Below are positions 30,832 through 43,446 of a stretch of DNA of 64,000 bases, one piece after another. The stretch comes from Myrmaecium sp. VS I D KN 1. Lineage: Eukaryota > Ascomycota > Dothideomycetes > Valsariales > Valsariaceae. Position numbers and translations under genes: made by a program. Location of the stretch: positions 69,044 to 133,043 of the forward strand of contig JADQAV010000018.1 of NCBI GenBank assembly GCA_019775845.1, in the 5' to 3' direction. The notes under the pieces were generated by a model, which searched no databases, was not told the origin of the DNA, and was given only the letters and a program-made list of their open reading frames with translations. Position 1 is the first letter of the stretch. Every line of letters begins with the position of its first letter.

Positions 30832-33800
30832 TGTGGAGTGTTTAGAATATGTTTTCTTCTCAAAACGGAGTGTGATCTCGCTGCGATAGTTGTGCGACCC
30901 TGCTGTGGGGTAGGCAGCGGTCGCTGTAGGATAAGGCGGATACTGCGTGAGCAGCGAGGAGATCTGGTTATGTGTTTCGATGCGATCAAGCGCTTTTCGA
31001 TAGCCCTTGATAGTGTTGATGGAGTTCCTTGTAGCTATGCTACACTGTGGTCTTGCCGACCGAGCGGTGTGTCCTGCCCTTGCCGCCGGGTGTGAGGGTA
31101 GCGATCGAAGAGTCTTGCGGTAGGGTAGATCCTGCTACTATGTGTCTGTATTAGCCTCCTGATGCTGGAAATGAGTGATCCGAATATATTAGCAGCCATA
31201 ATGAGGCTGTCTAGCACGGGTGGCTCGAAGGTGCCTCAAGCGCTCGGGGCTAATGGAAGGGTGGAGGGACCGGGCAACGATGAGGATATGAAAACCGGCA
31301 ATGGGCGAGAGGCCATATCGATGATGATGCAGATGCGGTCGCATAAGAGTAAGAATGGAATCCTCATACCAATAGATGCAAACAGAGTGCGGGTTGTGGG
31401 TGAGAGGGCCCGCTTCCGTCAGTCGCCGGTTCGACCTGTCTGTGCCAGGCGAGGGGAGGTTAGCAAGGAGCCAAAAGATGGAGGTTGCAATTTGGATGTT
31501 GTGCGGTCTCTAACGAGAAGATATGGGTAGTTTCAAGGGTTTTGGGAGGCTTACTGTTCGTGGGGACGTCGGGGGTTTTGCTGAGCTGGCCGGGAGTGAG
31601 GGAGGAGAGGAGGAGGAGGAGGCGGAGAGAGGAGAATGTGAGAAGCGAATGTGCAAGTCAGGCAACTGGAGATCGGCCAACAATGCATACAGTACCAAGC
31701 CTACATGCGCCGCCCAACGAACACACAAAATCGAGCTCGTTTTTACAGCGCCCTGCAAACTCCGCTCACGTAAATTCAGAATTCATACTTAGTAGGATGC
31801 TGTGGGCTAGGGCGCTGGCGAATATCAAGATCCCAACACTGCTGCGCGCACTCCCTCCTCCACCCTGCCTCCAAGACATTCGATATTTCTCCGCAGCCCA
31901 TGTTTGAGACTATCCTAACAGAGCTGGACTCGGGATGAATAACCTTCAAGATCCCGTCATGTTCAGACAACATGGTACAAGAAGGTTCCTGCCGTCCGCC
32001 AACTCAGAGCGCCGACTGCCCGTCGTACCATATCCGCTGCTTCTGTAGACCTTGCGCCGTCGCTCCGGGTTAGTTCGACGTACGGCGGCGAGGAAGCCAG
32101 CGCTCTACGGGTCTGAAATACATGCGATGGACACGTTGGGAGGGTGGAAACAAATCCTAGTAGTTCACATTATCTGCTGGCGCATGCCACACGCAGGTCG
32201 AAACCAAGCCAGACTTTTGAGCGCATCACGTCGGGCCAATCCGCTTCCCCGCTATCGACGCATGCCAGACAAGCTCCGCCGCTACAAGCAACACAGGTGG
32301 GAGCGGGCATATGTAACGAATCCCGCCGAATGCGCAGCCAGTGAAAGCGAAACCGCTGGAGGAGTGAGCATGCTCTGCCTGCGCAAAGTGGCTCTTGTCG
32401 CGCCGATGCGCAACCGTGTACGCTGGATTTCGACGTCTGAGCAGGCCATTTCCTGGTCGCCTGGCCGTAACTTTAGAGATACCCTGAATTCCCTGGCCCA
32501 ACGACTGCTGGCGGTCTGGAGTGGGTGTTGCGAAAGTGGCATGGATCGTCACTGTGCTCAAGGACGCCTACCCTCCCGTCCGGCACCCCCCAGTTCCATC
32601 CGATCTCGAATCGTCTGAAAGGGTCAGGCGCATGTGTTTCTGCGCGCACAGAGAGCAAACAAGCTGCTGCGACCGGCTCCCTTTGCGCGATATCGCTGCT
32701 ATCTTCGCACTCGCTTTGCGCTGGCCGCGGCGGAGTGCACGACGGGCCTCCTCGCGGGAGTCCCCGTTCCTTTGCCTTACAGCCCGGATCCCAAAGCCTG
32801 CATCGCTGCCAAGAGCTTGGAGCGACGATACGAGCACAACATGGACGGAAAGGTCTGTGAAGACGCTTCGCCTGCCTCAGCGGATGGGACTGGGAGTCTT
32901 TTCGGAGGCATGTGGAGAAGCTTACACTACGCTCAGCGGCGCGGGTCATCGAATCTTGGCGCAAGCTCAACGGTGCAAAGGCCCCGAGGGGGCGGACGTC
33001 GAAGATAACGAGCAACGCAGGCTTCGAGCGACAAAGAGCGATGCGAGGAATGCGTCGCATGGACGTCCTCGAGCGCGCGCGATTTGCTTTCCTGGGGCAG
33101 AGCGATGGCTGATCAGGCGCTTGAGGGGGTGTGTGCGAGAGCGGGCATCATGCAGGCTACCGAGAGACATGCGGGACAGAGAGATCAACGACCTCCACAC
33201 ACGAAAAGGTATGTTAAGGTGATTCGCATAGGGCTTCCGGGTTCTCCTCCGTTAGAATTCGCTCACGGTCGCAGCGTGGGCGGGCGGCGCAAGAAAAGTC
33301 GCAAACCCGACGAAGTTTCGGAGACGGTGAGTTTGAGTCGAGTTGGCGAGCGCGGGTAGATCTGATAGGCCGGCGACGGGGCGGCAGTGCGGGTAAGCTG
33401 GCAGCAGCCCCAATGCAACGAGCGCAAACCGGGTCGGCGAGGGGCGAGCGTGCCCACGACAAGAACGACGGTTTGGAGACATCGCGGAGGCGCTCGCTCG
33501 CCCTTTGATATGCGCATCAGCCTGTCAGCCTCTCCAGCCCGCCCAATATGCCGTTCGAGGGTTGAGGGGATGAGTGGTAAAGTGGAGAGAGGGGTCACGT
33601 GAGGGCGAGTGACAGGCGCGATCCGCCAGACCTGTCGCGGGGGAAGATCCCGCTTCTGACAGGCGCGGCAGCGGGTCCGCGGAGCCACAGGCTATGGGCG
33701 GATTCACGCCGCGAAAATCACACAGAATGGTCGGAACACGCGCGGAAGAAGGACGTGCAGTTTTGAAGGCGATTTCCGGGGGCGCGGGTGGTTAATGCGC

Positions 33801-34868
33801 AAAAGTGTGTTTGAGCGACGGTTTCGAGACCCGCGAAGCCGAGGGGTTCGGGATGACGCAGGGCGGTCCTCTCATCACCTTAGTCAGCACGCTCCCCCTC
33901 CGGTCGTTACCGTTGGCCGATGATTCGCCGGTAACGTCAGCCACACGCACTCCGTCCCCTTCCGCATCCCACCACCAGCCGACACCTCAGCCCCATCTTC
34001 GAAAGCAGCCCACGCGCGGGACGGGAGATTGCCTCCGCCCTTGCGCAATCTGCTAAATGCTGCTAACTTGAGCCTTTTGGCAGGTAAATTAGTTTCCAAG
34101 GAATAGAAGAAAGATCCGTGTTGGGATGGCGTCGTGTATAAGACGTCTGTAATCTCTCTCATACGACTGCAGACCGTAGGAGTAGTATTTGTGTCAGATA
34201 CAAACGTACCTGAGGTACCTGAGGCACTGTATGTCGTAGTCACGGGAAGTACAGTATGCATGTGAGTCAGGTTCTTCATAACTGACAGGGCTTCTCACCC
34301 AATTGCTCGACTGTATGTATGCTGGCTGACGGCGTAGTATGTAAGGTAATCAATCATATCATGATGATCGCGCCTCTTTGTTGTTCCCCTTCGCAACCGG
34401 CGTGGGTGACTAAGGCAGTCGGTGACACCCGCGGTACAGGGTGAACAGGCAGGGAAAGGGTTCACGGGGCAAGTTCTGGCCTGGCCCGGAAACGGACAAG
34501 CGCGCCAAGGGTAATTTGGCCTTAGGTTGATGTTTATACCAAAACAACAACTAAAGTTCGGGAGCTCATTTCAATAAAGAGCGACAGGCCAGCACAGAAG
34601 CTGTTCAACCCCCGCCTTCGGTCGCATCCCATTGTTCCGCTGCAACACTCCTACGTGGGTAGAGTTATCTTCGCCCAGGTCTCGAGGGGATTGCTTCAGA
34701 CTTCTTTGCGCGCCCACGACTTCAGGCTTGGTCAGCCTTTCTCCTTTCGAAGCTCCGTCAGTTAACCTTTCACATAACCGGATGCTTCGACGTCGACAAC
34801 GCAGTCACCAATACACCACGGCGTCTGTCTAGACTTCCTCTGCATTCACAGTCGACATTCTTTTCGCA
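30832..34868. other. 4 kb gene-poor region between divergent regulator and cyclin genes
   Basis: No frame on either strand shows family motifs or the codon pattern of neighbours. A single forkhead-like TGTTTAT occurs at 34531. The paired TACCTGAGG repeats at 34209-34223 are short. It presumably holds both promoters and long leaders; a non-coding transcript is possible but not shown. Confidence 0.55.
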
Positions 34869-36922
34869 ATGGACGCAAAAGTAAGCTTTCCTCTCTACGC
34901 ACGCAGCAATGTTTGGCTTGCTCATCCGTCGTTGTTGACATGTCAACGACGGAGCACAATCGGCGCTGAAGTTGTACTGACCGCGCTTTTCCAACAGCCA
35001 CACCGTCCCTTGAGGTCCTTCAAGGTCAGCGATGAGAATGCCCCTCCGCATCTCATCAACGGCAAGACCATTCACCAACGGAACAAGTCGACGCCAGCTT
35101 TGTCCATGCTAGCGCAAGGAGCATTGAAGGCACCCGCGAAAAGAACTCTCCTGGCCGATGTGACCAACAACAACGCTCGTGTCCAAACGTCGAAGGATGA
35201 TATTGCGGCTGCCGGTAAAGCACCGGCCTCAAAAACTTCTGCCAAGTCGAATGGCCTCGCTCGGCCGGCCCAACGCGTTGCGTTGTCCGCCGTACAGAAG
35301 GAGAATTTTGTTCCGACCAAGAGTGCGACCGCTGCGAAGCATGAGGCCGCCAGCGAACCGCACATCTTACGAAAGGCACTTGCGAAGCACGTCCCTGCAG
35401 TCTTCAAAGACGTCCCAGCTCCCATCGTCGAAAAGGAAGTACCGCAACCAAGGAAATCGAAGTCGATATCTTCGCTGAAGCACGCCCAACCACGTGAGGC
35501 AGTGACAGTTGAAGAGCACATCATCGTGAACGAAAGTATAGAACTACCGGCCATCGAGGAGGCCGGCAAGGATATTAGCCAAGAGATCATTCTTCCTCCT
35601 ATTACTGAGAATGCATCTGAAGACCAGGCGGCAACAGAGTCATACGACGACTCTTCCCCGGAAGAATTCGACCCTTATGAGCATCATTACGAGGAGGATG
35701 CTGAATTCGAAGCGCAATATGTCGACGCTCTCGAGGTACAGGCACGGGCGATGGAACGCGAGAAGAATGAGGAGCTTCAACGTGAGGCTCTCGTACATCC
35801 CGTAGACGAACAGGAGGAGTACTCGGATGACTATGATTACGATGAGGAATATTGCGACGCCAACGGTTATACCACCGCACCGCTGCGCGGAGACAATACA
35901 ACCGGTGGCATCACCGTTGTCCTTGCTCCGAAGGTCACTGCTCGTGTGGAAAGGGAGCTCATTGCTGCTCGGAACCATGTCGAAAATACCAAGTCGCCTC
36001 AGGATATTGAGGATGACATGTGGGATACTTCAATGGTTGCAGAGTATGGCGAGGAAATCTTCGAATATATGAGAGCACTCGAGGTTCGTTATGCTCTGCG
36101 TCCGCGACTCACATTGACTGTCACTGACTTTGCGCACAGGAGAGGATGAGACCTAACCCTTACTACATGGATAACCAGACCGAGATACAGTGGTCCATGC
36201 GCTCTGTACTCATGGACTGGATTGTTCAGGTTCATCACCGTTTCACTCTCCTGCCGGAAACGCTTTTCCTTACCGTCAACTACGTTGACCGTTTCCTCTC
36301 TTGCAAGGTCGTCTCCCTCGGCAAGCTTCAGCTCGTCGGTGCTACCGCCCTTTTCGTCGCTGCCAAGTATGAAGAGATCAATTGTCCTTCAGTGCAAGAG
36401 ATTGTGTACATGGTCGATGGAGGTTACACGGCTGAGGAGATTCTCAAGGCAGAACGATTCATGCTCAGCATGCTTCAGTTCGAGCTCGGCTGGCCTGGAC
36501 CAATGAGCTTCCTACGAAGAATCAGTAAAGCTGACGATTACGACCTTGAGACTCGCACGCTGGCCAAGTACTTCCTAGAGATTACCATGATGGACGAGCG
36601 ATTTGTCGGCTGCACCCCAAGCTTTACAGCTGCAGGTGCGCACTGTCTTGCTCGTTTGATGCTCAAGAAGGGCGACTGGTCCTTGGCCCATGTGCATTAT
36701 TCAGGATACACCTACTCGCAGTTGCGTACCCTAGTCGCGACCATCTTGGAGTGTTGCGAGGCTCCTCAAAAGCATCACGCTGCTGTTTACGAGAAGTATG
36801 CCGACCGACGATTCAAGTCAGCCTCGATTTTCGTCGCCAACGCGGTTCGAGCTGGCTTCAGACTCCCTGCGGTTGCAAGAGACAGTCTTCCCGGGACTAC
36901 TCAGACTTGGCGTCGCAAGTAG
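34869..36922 (+). CDS. G2/mitotic B-type cyclin (NimE/Cdc13-like)
   Basis: Activates the mitotic Cdk1 kinase. Exons 34869-34880, 34998-36083 and 36140-36922 give about 626 residues. The first exon codes only MDAK; splicing joins it to PHRPLRSFKVSDENAP. The 117-nt first intron is in frame without a stop, so an unspliced message would also be read. A destruction box fitting RxxLxxxxN is at residues 53-61 (RTLLADVTN), the signal for APC/C-driven breakdown. A long acidic middle follows (YEEDAEFEAQYVDALE, EEYSDDYDYDEEY). The cyclin box spans the third exon: MRPNPYYMDNQTEIQWSMR, VLMDWIVQVHHRF, VGATALFVAAKYEEINCPS, then the C-terminal cyclin domain (FLEITMMDERF...). The second intron (56 nt) lies just before the cyclin box. 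The protein is longer than yeast B cyclins, mostly through the N-terminal half. Confidence 0.95.
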
Positions 36923-39199
36923 ACATGCTTGCTCCCATTCTTGCTATTGGGCGGCCTTTCGGTTCGGAGTTTTGGAGGCGCTCTAGGACGGTTTTCACGG
37001 CGATTCCCTTGGCTCGAGATCCCCATTGTTTCCTTACTTCTACTATATCCCGGGTTTTTCCACATTCGTCTCACTTCCATCATACGGCCACTGTTGGCGA
37101 GCATCTTCTTGATGGTACACATCTGTTGGTGTCGCCTCAGCATATCGCCGGTCTTGCCCAGCCTTCCGTCTGGGTTCTAGGCGGCATACTATCCCTTGAA
37201 AGAACGCATTGGCGACATCTGGTTGCACTCTTCTCTGCCGGGGTACGCACCCAAGTGTCTTGAGGCATCTCTTTGACTTCGTCACAAGCGCTTGCTATCT
37301 GTTGGCCAACCTCGTCATCCTGGGGTCCTTTTACAACACGATCGTGCATACAAGGCGGAAAGGGGGCATCTTGGGTTTCCATGTACAAGAATTACACGGC
37401 GACAATAACAAATTCGTCGTTGGGGTATTCTTGCATGGTCTTTGCCTGACTGCCTGCCTGCGTGCGATCGTTTTGATTTTCCTTCTGCTTTCACTTTCTT
37501 CTGCCCAGTCTCATGTTGCTCATGCTTTCTCATTCCCCCTTACCACCAACCGTCACCACGTCACGAAACCTTCTTGCGCCAGAGCCAATTGACTCCTGCG
37601 CGGAAAGCTGAGTGACTATCCCCTCTTCGCTCACACTTTCCCATGAACCACGAAAAAAGAAACAAACAAACAAACAACAGCACAGAGGTCACGACTCTTA
37701 CGACACCACCTCCAACCTTTTCCCCAATGTTTAATGATGAATCCCGATCACACGGAAAGAAGAGAGAACATCACATTCGCACAAAGAAACCAGTACCCTT
37801 TCCCTCTTACACGAAGACAGTCACACACTCACACACACACACGGACATGCGTGCAATTTCATTATGTTAGTTTCCTTATATTCCCCCCGCCCCTCTCCCG
37901 ACCTTACACCACGCCGGAAAGAAGACGCGGAAATGCTAGTCCCCCTTTTTTCCTTCCTGCTTTTCCTTGCCGTTGCTCTTTTCTCTTCTGCTTTTTTTTT
38001 ACCTTTACTACTGGTAGTCAGACAGTCAGACAGACAGCGGGACGGACGGGACGGGTACTACTTACTACTCTTCGTCGGAATAGAAAAATCCAACAACCGA
38101 GAAGGCGGTTTTAATTTTTCTCTCAGGGGCATCTTCTCTGCCGTTGTGCTTGATCGGGGGGGGTTTTTTTTCTCTCTTTTTTAATATACCATTCCCTCTC
38201 CTCCTGGTGGTCCCGAATCGACAAATCCTCCTTCGTTCTACCTTCTTCCCTTTGTCCCTGCCTTATTTTCGCTGCTGGTCTGATAACTTGATCGAACCGA
38301 TGGAGCGGAGCTTTTGCTGTGGACCCTCCTTCTTCTTCAGTCTATTAGTTTTGGAGAAGAGAAGAAGTTGTTTCCGTTGTTTGGGACTGGAAAGGGGAAT
38401 GTGTCTCTGTTATGTCTTTGTCTCTATATGGGTATGGGTATGGGGGTGGGAGAGGAGGGAATGAGAGAATAGGATTTTGTTTTATGATATATATACCAAT
38501 GCTGCGATGGTGGCCGCTGATTTTACTCAGTTTACTGCTTTTTGGCTTTTCTTTTTTTTTTCTTCTTTTTTTTTCTTTGTCTTTTTTCTTTTTTTCTTTT
38601 CGTCTTGACCTCTTGCCTTCTTGGCCATCTTACCCGTTACCTGTGCTTCATGATACGAGTCCGTGGATGTGAGGAGATAGGTGGAAGGTGATGGTGGTGG
38701 TGATGGTGAGAGGAGCATGTAATGGGCTATGAACATGCCGAGAGACGGTGTTCATAAGTAGACAGGCTCAACTTTGTGCTTGTTTATGCATTATAAAGGA
38801 AATCATGTTTTGGAAGATCGGTGATCGAGAAATGCCACACCTGGCCTGCCCTCTGATGTACGGACTAATCGATTGTTTGCCGTATCGAGCAACCTGTGAT
38901 TTAATAATACTTTACGACTCCCCACCATGGTATTTCCTGTCCCTGCCGACGGTATCCGGAATTACCGGCGAAGGACTTCCCCTCTTCTCAGAGCCCGCTC
39001 TCTGCTCCCCGTTGATTTGTTACTGCGTCTTCCACTCCGAAGACGGTCGAGTCCATCCGGTTATCATGCTGCTCCTGGCTCTTCATCCTCCAAATCGTCC
39101 ATATTTCCATCCATCTACCCACTCACTCATGCATTCGTCTATGACGCCATTCAATCGCGAACATTACCACGCACAGGGTGAACCAAGCGCATTGCGCTA
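36923..39199. other. Convergent intergenic region, cyclin and LSM3 3' ends
   Basis: About 2.3 kb. Holds the cyclin 3' region, a CA run near 37817-37843, T-rich tracts at 37994-38001, 38161-38182 and 38549-38602, and a GGTGAT-type short repeat near 38689-38712. No coding family is recognisable. Confidence 0.55.
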
Positions 39200-39708
39200 T
39201 CATGAGGGCGTTTGCGGCGCGATCAGAACGACGGAGTCGCCTCGCACGAAGAGCATCTCGGACTGCTTCTTCACTGTCTGCGTGTGCCATCACGTACGTC
39301 AGCATCCCTCCTGTTCACTACCGGCTTGCTTGCCACAATCATGTCCGCAGGTGTAAACTGACCCTCACGGTCTCCTCCTCCTCATCCTCCTCGTCCACAA
39401 CGTAGACCGTCTCCTCCACGTCACCGAGCACGAGGTTGCAGTGGCTGTCGTAGGCCTGGTGAGATAGCGCATTGCTCTTGTTAGCTTTTCGGCCTGTGTC
39501 GCTGAGGGAGGGGCAGGTCGTCGGCGGCCCTTCTTCTTCCACCAAAGCCAGCCTGGGTGGAAGGCTCTTGGGTGGCACGTACGTGTAGACGACCCTTGAG
39601 CTCGCGATCGCCGCGTAGCTTCACGAAGACCACCTCATCCAGGCACAGGCGGACGAGGTCGAGCGGTTCCGCGACGGTGGACGTTTCGGGATCCGCGGGG
39701 GATGCCAT
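39200..39708 (-). CDS. LSM3: U6 snRNA-associated Sm-like protein LSm3
   Basis: Subunit of the LSm2-8 ring that binds the U6 snRNA 3' end in the nucleus and of the LSm1-7 ring that promotes mRNA decapping in the cytoplasm. Exons (minus strand) 39708-39583, 39455-39363 and 39277-39200 splice in phase (introns 127 and 85 nt) to 98 residues, the normal size. The Sm fold is complete: [20 protein letters not shown], then [20 protein letters not shown] across the first splice (Sm1), [16 protein letters not shown], and [20 protein letters not shown] (Sm2, RGDSV). Because no single frame covers it, the gene is easy to miss. It shares a 274-bp upstream region with the divergent PPR-like gene. Confidence 0.95.
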
Positions 39709-39982
39709 TGTTCTGGCGGATGGCGTGTGGGGGGCGGTATAGGAGATGGCGGGGGTGTGGAAGTTGGACGGATCGTGAATCTCTGGCCGGAAACAAGCGA
39801 TGATGATAGAAAGGGCCGACGGTGGTCGACCGGGCAAGGTTTCGGCGCCAAGGCCACCGGGGGGCTTCCAAGAGCACCAGCCACCACCACGCACCAGCCA
39901 CAGCAGACCTCTCCGCATCCTCTGACGACTTCCCCACTTTTCCTTCCCGTAGCGCGGTCTGGCTCCACCACGCTCGTTCCAG
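39709..39982. promoter_or_regulatory. Shared bidirectional promoter of LSM3 and the PPR-like gene
   Basis: Only 274 bp separate the two divergent start codons, so both promoters must lie here or overlap the genes. There is no TATA box. The half next to the PPR-like gene is C/A-rich (CCACC repeats). Shared control is inferred from position. Confidence 0.65.
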
Positions 39983-42517
39983 ATGGCGTCGATAGCCTTC
40001 GTCGAGCGCTGCGCCGCGAGGCTCGCGAATTCCTTACCGTCGTCCGTCCCATCCTGCTCCAGTCACTCCTTCTTTCACGTCTCGTCCATCCCTCGTGGAG
40101 CACGACGGCAGCAACAACGACGCAAGGGAGGAGGTGGCGGCGGCTGCGGTCGCGTGTCAGGAACGGCGCCCTTTTATACTGCGGCGATTCAGACGTCGGC
40201 TAGACATGCCAATAGCGAGTCGGGCGGTGCGTCGTCGTTGTCGTCGTCGTCGACGAGGACATTCTCAGCGTTCGGCCGACAACTGGAGTCGAGCGATTGG
40301 GCGGGAAAAGAGCTTGGAGAGACTGAGAATGTCGACCCAACGCCTTTTGGGATGGATGAGAAGCTGAACGAATTCGAAGATCTGGATTCGAGTGTTCTCT
40401 ACGGTCCTACTGGCGAGGCTATTGGTGCCGAAACGCCTGATTTTTACTACAACACGGACCCTCAGGATAAGGATGATCCTGAATCGGCAGAGATAGATCT
40501 ATTCCAAAGAGACACGGACTCAAATGTCAGCCTCGGCGGTCGTTCAGAGGCCGCGGGTGGCCTTGAGAACCTTTCGATGTGTGGAAAGCAGGTGATAAAC
40601 GGCGAAGAGAGGCCTCTGCGTGGTGATCAACAAAAGCGCACAGAATCAACAAAACTCAAGGATAGCGAAAATAGAAACAGTGATCAGTACAATCATCAAC
40701 GCAACACAAACTCGGATTCGAGAAAGGCTGTGCACTCTCCAGGCCGCACGAAGCTACTGAAGGCAATTCATATGGGAGATGCAGATGAAGTCGCTTCGCT
40801 TATCAAGGGCAATGCTATCGGTGATGGTTACAGGAGACTGCCAGCTCCTACATTTTCTGAGCTTATCAGACTTTACCTACCAAAAGAGCAAATATCTGCC
40901 GCAATTGCTTTCTACTCCAGCCTAACACCTAGCGTGGTCACTGGCCTTGCACTTCGAGGGCTGCCTTCGATCCTCGAGGAAGTCAGCCAGCGCATACAAA
41001 ACAGCCTCAATATGCTCCGCCTGCGAAGCTTGAACGAGGTCCCCGTTTCTGAGGAAGACTACCGGTATCTGCTGGACTGTGCGAGCACGGCCGGGATCCT
41101 GACTATGACGCGCTTGACTTTCCACCACCTTTTGCACCGTGGCTTCGAGCCCGACGTCCAGTGTTACAATGCATATCTAGAAGCGATCATCTGGAACCAA
41201 GTGCACATTCCCGGGTTCGGAGCTCTTGTGCGTAACACGCCTGATAATGTACTTGCGCGCAGCGCTCCCATGACCAAAGAGACCGTGAAAGCGCGGGACC
41301 GGGTAGTCCCCAAATTCAACAACTATCGTCTGGGCGAAGGAGGTATCGTGGATGACCTCAAGAAGCTGTTCAAGCGAGTGTTGACGACGGACAAAGGCAT
41401 CCCGGATACACGGACTTATGCGCTCTTCATCGCAGGCTGCGGCCGTTCGGGGAACTTACACATGGCTAACAAGATTCTCAAGAAGATATGGAATGTCGAC
41501 GTGGCTGACTTGCAGCAGCAAAGAGAGCTAGGGCCTGCGAAGCCGTACGCCTCGAGCTCGCCGCGTTATCCTACTGAGGAGCTCCTGTACAGCATCGCGC
41601 ATGCTTTCGGCTCGAATGACGATGTCCCCACGGCGATGTCCCTGGTTGCCTATATCTCCGAGCAATACGACGTCCCGATCTCGGTGCGGGTGTGGTACGA
41701 GCTGTTATTCTGGACTTACGAAATCAGCAAACCGGGCAAGAAGCGCACGCCTACGCGCGGTCTGCCTGCCGTGACCATCCTCCAGCTCTGGGACGTGATG
41801 ACCTCGGAGCCGTATAACATCCACCCTTCGCCGCCGATGTGGCGTCTTCTGTTTGTCTACCTGAGTCGCTGGACGCCGTACCATTCGAAGGAGATGATGC
41901 GGGGCGCCATCCAAGAGTTCGCGCTGACGTGCCGGGCGCAACGGAACATGGACTTCAACCCGCTCGAGAACGCGCTGCAGGATCTGGAGTGGCTGCGGCA
42001 GCACGGATACGATGTCGCCAGCTCCGAGCTCGCACGGCTCCGCCGGGAGCAGGATCGCGCCCTGAACCACAAGCGGCTCAGCCATCTCTTCCTCAAGCTG
42101 GCGGTGACGCACTTCTTCGGCCGGCCGTTCCGGCGGGAGGAGGTGAACCTGGCGCCCGAGTTCATCCGCGAGTTCGCCAAGGTGGTGCCGAACATGGTGC
42201 GCTATCGGGTGCCCGGCGGGACGGTCGAGTTCGCGGTCCGGCACCACGAGGGCAACGAGCGGCGGCACCAGCGATGGCGGAGCAAGGGCGTTGCTTTCCG
42301 CCGCTATCCGGATTGGATCGATGGGATTGAGGATCCGGCTGTGCGTGAGGCGGAGATGGAGAAGCATAGGCGTGTTAGCCGGGAGCGTCGGTTCCGTGAC
42401 CGCGTGCGGACGGAGGAGTATAATTATGTGGGTGATGAGGAGGAGGCGATGCGGAAGAGACAGGTTCCGCGGCCACATGGGCCGGGGTTCCGTGGGTGGA
42501 GGGAGGAGGTTTTGTGA
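39983..42517 (+). CDS. Mitochondrial PPR-like RNA-processing or translation factor
   Basis: Single exon, 844 residues. The first ~60 residues are rich in Ser/Arg/Ala and nearly free of acidic residues ([18 protein letters not shown], then RRQQQRRK), a mitochondrial targeting pattern. An acidic linker follows to ~250. Residues ~290-630 are helical with PPR-like units: [92 protein letters not shown]. The C-terminus is strongly basic ([16 protein letters not shown]). Such fungal proteins act on mitochondrial transcripts; the ATPase-expression (Atp13/Aep-type) group is one possible home, not proven. The ATG at 39983 is the first in frame and gives the targeting signal. Confidence 0.82.
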   Translation: MASIAFVERCAARLANSLPSSVPSCSSHSFFHVSSIPRGARRQQQRRKGGGGGGCGRVSGTAPFYTAAIQTSARHANSESGGASSLSSSSTRTFSAFGRQLESSDWAGKELGETENVDPTPFGMDEKLNEFEDLDSSVLYGPTGEAIGAETPDFYYNTDPQDKDDPESAEIDLFQRDTDSNVSLGGRSEAAGGLENLSMCGKQVINGEERPLRGDQQKRTESTKLKDSENRNSDQYNHQRNTNSDSRKAVHSPGRTKLLKAIHMGDADEVASLIKGNAIGDGYRRLPAPTFSELIRLYLPKEQISAAIAFYSSLTPSVVTGLALRGLPSILEEVSQRIQNSLNMLRLRSLNEVPVSEEDYRYLLDCASTAGILTMTRLTFHHLLHRGFEPDVQCYNAYLEAIIWNQVHIPGFGALVRNTPDNVLARSAPMTKETVKARDRVVPKFNNYRLGEGGIVDDLKKLFKRVLTTDKGIPDTRTYALFIAGCGRSGNLHMANKILKKIWNVDVADLQQQRELGPAKPYASSSPRYPTEELLYSIAHAFGSNDDVPTAMSLVAYISEQYDVPISVRVWYELLFWTYEISKPGKKRTPTRGLPAVTILQLWDVMTSEPYNIHPSPPMWRLLFVYLSRWTPYHSKEMMRGAIQEFALTCRAQRNMDFNPLENALQDLEWLRQHGYDVASSELARLRREQDRALNHKRLSHLFLKLAVTHFFGRPFRREEVNLAPEFIREFAKVVPNMVRYRVPGGTVEFAVRHHEGNERRHQRWRSKGVAFRRYPDWIDGIEDPAVREAEMEKHRRVSRERRFRDRVRTEEYNYVGDEEEAMRKRQVPRPHGPGFRGWREEVL

Positions 42518-43446
42518 TTTGATGAGGCCACATATTTCTCTCTGTTTCCATTTTCTTTGCTTTTCTTTGCTTTTCTTTCACTTTTCTTTCCATATGCTAA
42601 GCCATATACATACCTTGCTCGAACGAGGAAAACAACAAGCTCGGAACTTGCTCGGAGAAGCATCCACGAGGATGATTGATGACTGTTGACTGACAGAAAT
42701 AGCAATGGCACGTACATAGTTACTTAACAAGCTAAATGATGAACTTGCTGAAGGAATCATGCTTATCGTGTATGCTTGATCATCCTGGCCGAGGGTTTGG
42801 TGGGATGTGAGAGGATCAGCTCAGCAAAGGGCTTTTAAATGCCTCTTTCTTCCTTTCTTCCCCATGCGTGATATTCATGGTGGTTAGTGAGTTAGTGAAT
42901 GGGGCTGGCGTCGATCGTCATCCAAGGGCCTCCGTGCGGCTTTTCCCCTCTCCCCCCTCCAAGCCTCGCGTGGCACGTGCGGCCCGTTGCCTGGGGCAGG
43001 TAACGTAAACGTTGCGCGTTGCGCGCGTTACATCTGGTTGGCGGGGAAGAGGAGGAGAGGGGAACTGGACGGGTGTGTGTGTGTGGGGATGACGCGAGTA
43101 TTGTACCACCTTTTGGTTCTTGCCTGCTTGCCTGCTTGTTTGCCTTCCTGCCTGCGTGCCTGCATGCCTGTCTGCCTGTCCGCCTGCCCTACACAAACCT
43201 TGCCTCATCGCTCTCCCTCCCCCTCACTCACTCACGTCTATCCATCGTCTTCCTTGATCACAAACTCCCACCCCGATCTATCTTTCCACCAACAACTCAC
43301 ACCCACCACTCGATCGAGGCAATTGCTTGCTCCTCAACACCACTCATTTCCCATTGTTCCTCCCACCATCTATCTATCTCTCGATTATTCTTCTTCTCCC
43401 GCCGGCTATCGCTACTGCGCATCCCCCTCCCTCACACCCAGAGACG
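42518..43446. other. Intergenic region with TTTTCTTTG and TGCCTG repeats
   Basis: Two co-directional genes are separated by 929 bp. A TTTTCTTTGC short tandem lies at about 42548-42575 and a TGCCTG/TGCTTG repeat at 43120-43190. The C/T-rich leader from 43200 to 43440 precedes the next gene. No gene. Confidence 0.6.
43120..43190. repeat. TGCCTG/TGCTTG degenerate minisatellite
   Basis: About a dozen imperfect 4-8 bp units of CTTGCCTG, TGCCTGCC and related forms in the leader region of the next gene. Confidence 0.8.

Noticed and set aside
38748-39356. Plus-strand open frame overlapping LSM3
   Set aside because: Starts in non-coding DNA and runs opposite exon 3 of LSM3; the spliced LSM3 is unambiguous.
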